The position numbers and the translations under genes are program-made. A DNA stretch of 64,000 bases from DASSFZ01 sp035292585 (lineage in GTDB: Bacteria; Chloroflexota; Anaerolineae; Fen-1058). The stretch covers positions 13,141-77,140 of the forward strand of contig DATDPU010000160.1 of the NCBI GenBank assembly GCA_035292585.1, in the 5' to 3' direction. Below are positions 60,577-64,000 of this stretch, piece after piece. Position 1 is the first letter of the stretch. Each line of letters starts with the position of its first letter. Under the pieces are notes generated by a model. It saw nothing but the letters and a program-made list of their open reading frames with translations. It did no database searches and was not told where the DNA came from.

Positions 60577-61788
60577 ATGGTGCAGACCAGCGATACCGTT
60601 GAGAAATTCATCATCCCGATCGGCCCGCAGCACCCGGCGTTGAAAGAGCCCGGCCATTTCGAGTTCACGGTAGACGGCGAAATCGTCACGGGCGCGTCGG
60701 TGCGGCTGGGTTACGTGCATCGCGGCATCGAGAAGGCGACCGAGGATCGCAACTGGGTGCAGAACTTGTATTTGCTCGAACGCATCTGCGGCATTTGCTC
60801 GCACATCCATGCCCTGGCCTATGCGCTTGGTGTGGAGCAGCTGGCCGGCGTCACCGTCCCGCCGCGCGCCCAGGCGATTCGCGTGCTGCTGGCGGAGCTG
60901 GAGCGCATCCACAGCCACCTGTTGTGGTTGGGCGTGGCCGCGCACGAAGCGGGCTTCGATACGTTATTCATGTACACCTGGCGCGATCGCGAAACGGTGA
61001 TGGATTTGCTGGAAGGGTTGAGCGGCAACCGGGTCAATTACTCCGCCAACGTATTGGGCGGCGTGAAGTTCGATGTCGAACCCGCGCAAGCCGACGCCAT
61101 CCGTCGCGGCCTCGACTTCCTCGAAGAGCGCACGCGCCATTACCTGAACGTAGTGACGACCGACGAACTGTTCTTGCGCCGCACCCGCGACGTCGGCGTG
61201 ATGACGCCAGTGCAGGCCGAGCAATTGGGCGTCGTCGGGCCGACCGCGCGCGCCTCCGGTGTGACCCTCGATCTTCGCGCCGCCGCGCCGTACGCGGCAT
61301 ACCTCGACCACCCGGTACAGGTCGTCACGGATACGGCCGGCGATCTCGCCGCGCGCACGCTCGTGCGGGTCAAAGAAACGCTCGAAAGCTGCCGCCTGGT
61401 CCGCTCGCTTCTCGCTGCGCTGCCGCCGGGCGATCTGACCACGCGCATGCCGCGCAAGATCAAAGACGGCGAGACGATCAGCCGGGTCGAAGCGCCGCGC
61501 GGCGAACTGTTCTACTTCATCAAAAGCAACGGCAGCGACCAGCCGGAGCGCGTCAAGGTGCGCACCCCCAGCCTGTGCAACTTCACGTCGGTGCTGGCGC
61601 TGGCGGTCGGCCACCAACTGGCCGATATGCCGATGATCCTGGCCGGCATCGACCCGTGCTTCTCCTGCAATGATCGCATGGTGCGCGTCCAACGCACGGA
61701 CAATAGCGAGCGCTGGACCTGGGAACAGTTGCGGCAGTATGGCATCGACTACTATCGAGGAAAGCAAACAGTAGCCGGTGAACAGTAA
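60577..61788 (+). CDS. [NiFe] hydrogenase large subunit (group 4, NuoD-like)
   Basis: Catalytic subunit for H2 evolution or oxidation, 403 aa. Both Ni-binding pairs are present: Cys71 and Cys74 in ERICGICSH, and Cys361 and Cys364 in DPCFSCNDR. It is therefore a hydrogenase and not Complex I NuoD. IGPQHPALKEPGHF, RLGYVHRGIEKATEDR and GVAAHEAGFDTLFMYTW are group 4 features. The frame opens at TTG 60553 inside the word element; ATG 60577 is preferred, GTG 60580 is possible. The last residues (KQTVAGEQ) come from the next word element. Confidence 0.94.
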   Translation: MVQTSDTVEKFIIPIGPQHPALKEPGHFEFTVDGEIVTGASVRLGYVHRGIEKATEDRNWVQNLYLLERICGICSHIHALAYALGVEQLAGVTVPPRAQAIRVLLAELERIHSHLLWLGVAAHEAGFDTLFMYTWRDRETVMDLLEGLSGNRVNYSANVLGGVKFDVEPAQADAIRRGLDFLEERTRHYLNVVTTDELFLRRTRDVGVMTPVQAEQLGVVGPTARASGVTLDLRAAAPYAAYLDHPVQVVTDTAGDLAARTLVRVKETLESCRLVRSLLAALPPGDLTTRMPRKIKDGETISRVEAPRGELFYFIKSNGSDQPERVKVRTPSLCNFTSVLALAVGHQLADMPMILAGIDPCFSCNDRMVRVQRTDNSERWTWEQLRQYGIDYYRGKQTVAGEQ

Positions 61789-61852
61789 TCAGTTAGCGGC
61801 GATAACTGATCACGGCCGAGTGATAACTGCTCACGGTTCACTGAACAAGGCG
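61767..61852 (+). repeat. AACAGTAATCAGTTA palindromic word element
   Basis: AACAGTAATCAGTTA and TAACTGATCACGG flank GCGGCGA, and a further TAACTGCTCACGGTTCAC continues the mirrored words. The element covers the last codons of the large-subunit gene and the whole gap to the NuoH-like gene. Confidence 0.75.
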
Positions 61853-61857
61853 GCGCA

Positions 61858-62781
61858 ATGGACATCGTTCGAGACCTCTTTGCTCTACTCTTCTTCCCCG
61901 CCGGGCTGTTCGTCTTGTTGGCCGGGTTGAGCTACGAATGGGTCGACCGCAAGCTGGTGGCGCAGCTGCAAAACCGGATCGGCCCGCGCTGGTTCCAGCC
62001 GATCGCCGACGTGGTCAAGCTGCTGGCGAAAGAAGAGATCATCCCCGCCGACATCGACGCGCGCTTGTTCATCGCCCTGCCGGTCGTGGGGTTGGCCGGC
62101 GCGTTGACGGCGGTGTTGTACGTGCCGCTGGTCGGGTTGGCCCCGTCGCACAGTTTCCCCGGCGATTTGATCGTGACGGTGTACCTGCTCAGCCTGTTGA
62201 CGCTGTGCCTGGGGCTGGCCGGCTCGAACACGAAAGACCGCTTCTCGCTGGTCGGCGCAACGCGCACGTTGACGCAGCTCTTCTCGTACGAAGCGCCGTT
62301 CATGCTCGCGCTGCTCGGCCCGGCGCTCGTCGCCGGCAGCTGGCAGATCAGCGCGATCGCGGGGTATGCCCAAAACCACTGGCTGGTGCTGACACAGCCG
62401 ATGGGCTTCGTCGTCGCGCTGATCGGGTTGATGGGCAAGCTGGAGTTGCCGCCGTTCGACGCGCCGGAAGCGGAAACGGAGATCGTCGCCGGCGCGCTCA
62501 CCGAGTACAGCGGGCGCGGCTTCGCGCTGTTCCGGCTGGGCAAAGGCGTGGAGCTGGTCGTCGGGTTGACGCTGATCGCCGCCTTTTACTTAGGCGGCGT
62601 GGCCGATCCGCTAGCGTTCTTCGCCAAGACATTGGTATTGCTGCTGGTTCTGGCGGGCCTGCAGACGCTGTTCGCGCGGCTGCGCATCGATCAAACGGTC
62701 GGCCTGTGGTGGCGTTACGGATCGCTGCTGGCGCTGGCGCAACTGTTGGTCATGGTCATCTTGAAAGGGGTGGCGGCATGA
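61858..62781 (+). CDS. NuoH-like membrane subunit
   Basis: A 307-aa protein with eight transmembrane segments that couples the hydrophilic arm to the ion pump. YEWVDRKLVAQLQNRIGPRW and PIADVVKLLAKEEIIP are diagnostic. The acidic loop LELPPFDAPEAETEIVAGALTEYSG is split here as LELPPFDAPEAE and GALTEYSGRGFA. Its stop overlaps the next start (ATGA). Confidence 0.93.
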   Translation: MDIVRDLFALLFFPAGLFVLLAGLSYEWVDRKLVAQLQNRIGPRWFQPIADVVKLLAKEEIIPADIDARLFIALPVVGLAGALTAVLYVPLVGLAPSHSFPGDLIVTVYLLSLLTLCLGLAGSNTKDRFSLVGATRTLTQLFSYEAPFMLALLGPALVAGSWQISAIAGYAQNHWLVLTQPMGFVVALIGLMGKLELPPFDAPEAETEIVAGALTEYSGRGFALFRLGKGVELVVGLTLIAAFYLGGVADPLAFFAKTLVLLLVLAGLQTLFARLRIDQTVGLWWRYGSLLALAQLLVMVILKGVAA

Positions 62782-63203
62782 GACTTGGGGCGATGTTGGG
62801 CGATACCCTGCGCGCATTGGTGAAGCGCCCGATCACCGAGAAGTATCCTTTCGAGCGCCGCGCCGCGCCGGCGCGCCTGCGCGGCCAGCTGACGTGGAAC
62901 CCGGAAAAGTGCACCGGCTGCGCGCTGTGCAACAAGGACTGTCCCTCGAACGCGATCGAATTGATCACGCTCGACAAGAAGAACAAGCGCTTCGTGTTGC
63001 GCTATCACATCGATCGCTGCACGTTCTGCGCCCAGTGCGTGCAAAACTGCCGCTTCGAGTGCATGGGCATGTCGCACGATCAATGGGAACTGGCGGCGTT
63101 GAGTAAAGAACCGTTCACCGTCTATTATGGCCGAGATGAAGACGTCGACGTCGTCCTGGCGAAACTCGCTGGCGACGGCGATCGAAAACCTGCGCCAGCC
63201 TGA
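62778..63203 (+). CDS. NuoI-like 2x[4Fe-4S] ferredoxin subunit
   Basis: A 141-aa polyferredoxin that carries electrons from ferredoxin to the NuoB-like subunit. Two cluster motifs are CTGCALCNKDCP (near residue 46) and CTFCAQCVQNC (near residue 83). The preceding RRAAPARLRGQLTW is the usual membrane-facing lead. The frame is open from 61938, but ATG 62778 overlaps the NuoH stop and gives a normal start. The 3' end overlaps the protease gene by 77 bases. Confidence 0.92.
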   Translation: MRLGAMLGDTLRALVKRPITEKYPFERRAAPARLRGQLTWNPEKCTGCALCNKDCPSNAIELITLDKKNKRFVLRYHIDRCTFCAQCVQNCRFECMGMSHDQWELAALSKEPFTVYYGRDEDVDVVLAKLAGDGDRKPAPA

Positions 63204-63744
63204 TCGGCCGTCGAGAATCGCCGTCGTCGGCATCGGGCATGAGCTGCGCGGCGACGATGCGGTCGGATTAGTTATCGCACGCTCGTTGTTGGGTCGGCAG
63301 TTAAACTGCCGACCCAGCGTGTCCTTGAACTTGTTGGAGCAGCAGTTGAACTGCTGCTCCAACGTGTCACATCCGACAGTGCAACTGCCGGACGAACGAG
63401 ATTCCGTGTTGGTGATCGCGGCCGGGGCCGCGCCGGAAAACCACACCGGCGTGCTGCGCCGCTTCGCCCCCGACCTGGTGCTGTTGGTCGACGCGGCGCA
63501 GCTGGACGAAGCGCCGGGCCGCGTGCGCTGGTTGGCCTGGCAAGAAACGTCGGGGCTGAGCGCCTCGACGCATACACTCCCGCCCCACCTGCTCGCCCAA
63601 TACCTCACCGGCGAGCTCGGCTGCGAGGTTGCGTTGATCGGCATTCAACCCGGCGACACGACGATCGGCGCGCCGCTCTCGCCGGAGGTGCAGCGGGCAG
63701 CAGCTGAAATCGTGGAAACGTTCAGGCACAGCGTGGAGGAATGA
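63127..63744 (+). CDS. Hydrogenase maturation protease (HycI/HyaD family)
   Basis: Ni-dependent endopeptidase that trims the large subunit C-terminus after Ni insertion. It has 205 aa. RIAVVGIGHELRGDDAVGLVIA contains the first conserved acidic residue (as GIGHELRGDD), VLLVDAAQLDEAPG the second, and STHTLPPHLLAQYL the His region. About 35 residues (about 54-89: RQLNCRPS, EQQLNCCSN and following) are absent from usual family members and come from three palindromes. The first 30 residues precede the family start; ATG 63136 is an alternative. hypA-F genes are not in view. Confidence 0.88.
   Translation: MAEMKTSTSSWRNSLATAIENLRQPDRPSRIAVVGIGHELRGDDAVGLVIARSLLGRQLNCRPSVSLNLLEQQLNCCSNVSHPTVQLPDERDSVLVIAAGAAPENHTGVLRRFAPDLVLLVDAAQLDEAPGRVRWLAWQETSGLSASTHTLPPHLLAQYLTGELGCEVALIGIQPGDTTIGAPLSPEVQRAAAEIVETFRHSVEE
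63290..63392 (+). repeat. Three in-frame family B palindromes inside the hydrogenase protease gene
   Basis: 63290-63316 has 13-bp arms around one base (core CAGTTAAACTG, stem GGGTCGG). 63334-63362 has 14-bp arms (core CAGTTGAACTG, stem GGAGCAG). 63372-63392 is an imperfect third (TCCG-a-CAGT with ACTG-c-CGGA). Stem sequences differ between copies, but each stays self-complementary. Confidence 0.9.
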
Positions 63745-64000
63745 CTATGCGCTGGGCGCGATCCATAACCGCAGCAACCGCCTGAGGGGGAGAATGGGGC
63801 CGGAGCATTCCGGCCGAGTCTCAGGCGCGCGGGCCGTCGGCGCGCTGCTCTATTTCCTGACTCACCTTACGCAAAAGGCCATTTCACCGCTGAGAACGCA
63901 CACTTGCCCCACGCTGCCGCGTAGCGGCAAGTGCGGGGAGAGCGCGGAGCGGATTTCCTAGCACATCTCTGCGTCCTCCGCGCCCTCTGCGGTAAAATCC
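63745..64000 (+). other. Non-coding tail with hairpins and word elements
   Basis: No gene is visible in these 256 bases. They contain a perfect GGCCGGA-GCAT-TCCGGCC hairpin (about 63792-63809) and a CACTTGCC/GGCAAGTG pair (about 63901-63938). At 63964-64000 lies the CTCTGCG/CCTCCGCG/CCTCTGCGG word element related to 45042-45120. It continues beyond the window. Confidence 0.65.

Noticed and set aside
60657..61788. Reading the 60577 gene as Complex I NuoD
   Set aside because: Both CxxC nickel-ligand motifs are present and a HycI-type protease gene is in the cluster, so it is a hydrogenase large subunit.
63745..64000. A further small gene after the protease
   Set aside because: The only ATG frame near 63747 ends after about 12 codons, and the rest is hairpin and word DNA.

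Overview
The window looks like a chromosomal stretch of a GC-rich bacterium, most likely a Chloroflexota (Anaerolineae-like) genome. Evidence: a valS T-box leader, coenzyme F420 genes, Thr/Pro-rich linkers in LysM and FG-GAP/PD40 surface proteins, and a Complex-I-like [NiFe] hydrogenase. The taxonomic call is inference. Every gene I accept lies on the + strand.

Layout. (1) 139-6237: one giant secreted FG-GAP/VWA/PD40 protein. (2) 6431-22005: a surface-glycan cluster of glycosyltransferases (GT4, GT2, GT87, GT-C), methyltransferases and a flippase, most joined by 4-base stop/start overlaps. It is followed by an O-antigen-ligase-like/TPR protein, a WecA-like phosphotransferase and a UDP-sugar dehydrogenase (22210-28796). 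(3) 28896-36835: housekeeping genes: cyclophilin, a VTT membrane protein, a duplicated NIPSNAP-like protein, valS behind a T-box with a readable GUC specifier, an HD hydrolase, a LysM protein and a glycosyltransferase fragment. (4) 37086-43066: a GntR/HutC-controlled mannose-family PTS operon (EIIA, dehydrogenase, EIIB, fused EIIC-EIID, class I aldolase). (5) 43722-53998: an SsnA-like amidohydrolase, a fused molybdenum hydroxylase, an F420-type LLM oxidoreductase, cofD, the FAD subunit of the hydroxylase, an EamA transporter and a tungsten aldehyde:ferredoxin oxidoreductase. (6) 54360-63744: an eleven-gene group-4-type [NiFe] hydrogenase cluster with both pairs of Ni-ligand cysteines, two antiporter-like subunits and a maturation protease. 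AOR-reduced ferredoxin could feed this proton- or sodium-pumping hydrogenase (inference).

The most unusual signal cuts across these modules. The window is littered with several families of short palindromic 'word' elements. They fill intergenic gaps, form the 3' ends of some genes, and sit in frame inside conserved genes (valS, the O-antigen-ligase-like gene, both hydroxylase subunit genes, cofD, the hydrogenase protease). One family can fold into a nested four-arm structure. Another keeps its hairpin while changing its stem sequence. One lies inside the valS T-box leader. Second-rank novelties are a degenerate HAD-like domain fused to the hydrogenase NuoC-like subunit, a PTS EIIB gene with no canonical start codon before its catalytic histidine, and cofD bracketed by perfect 15-base direct repeats.
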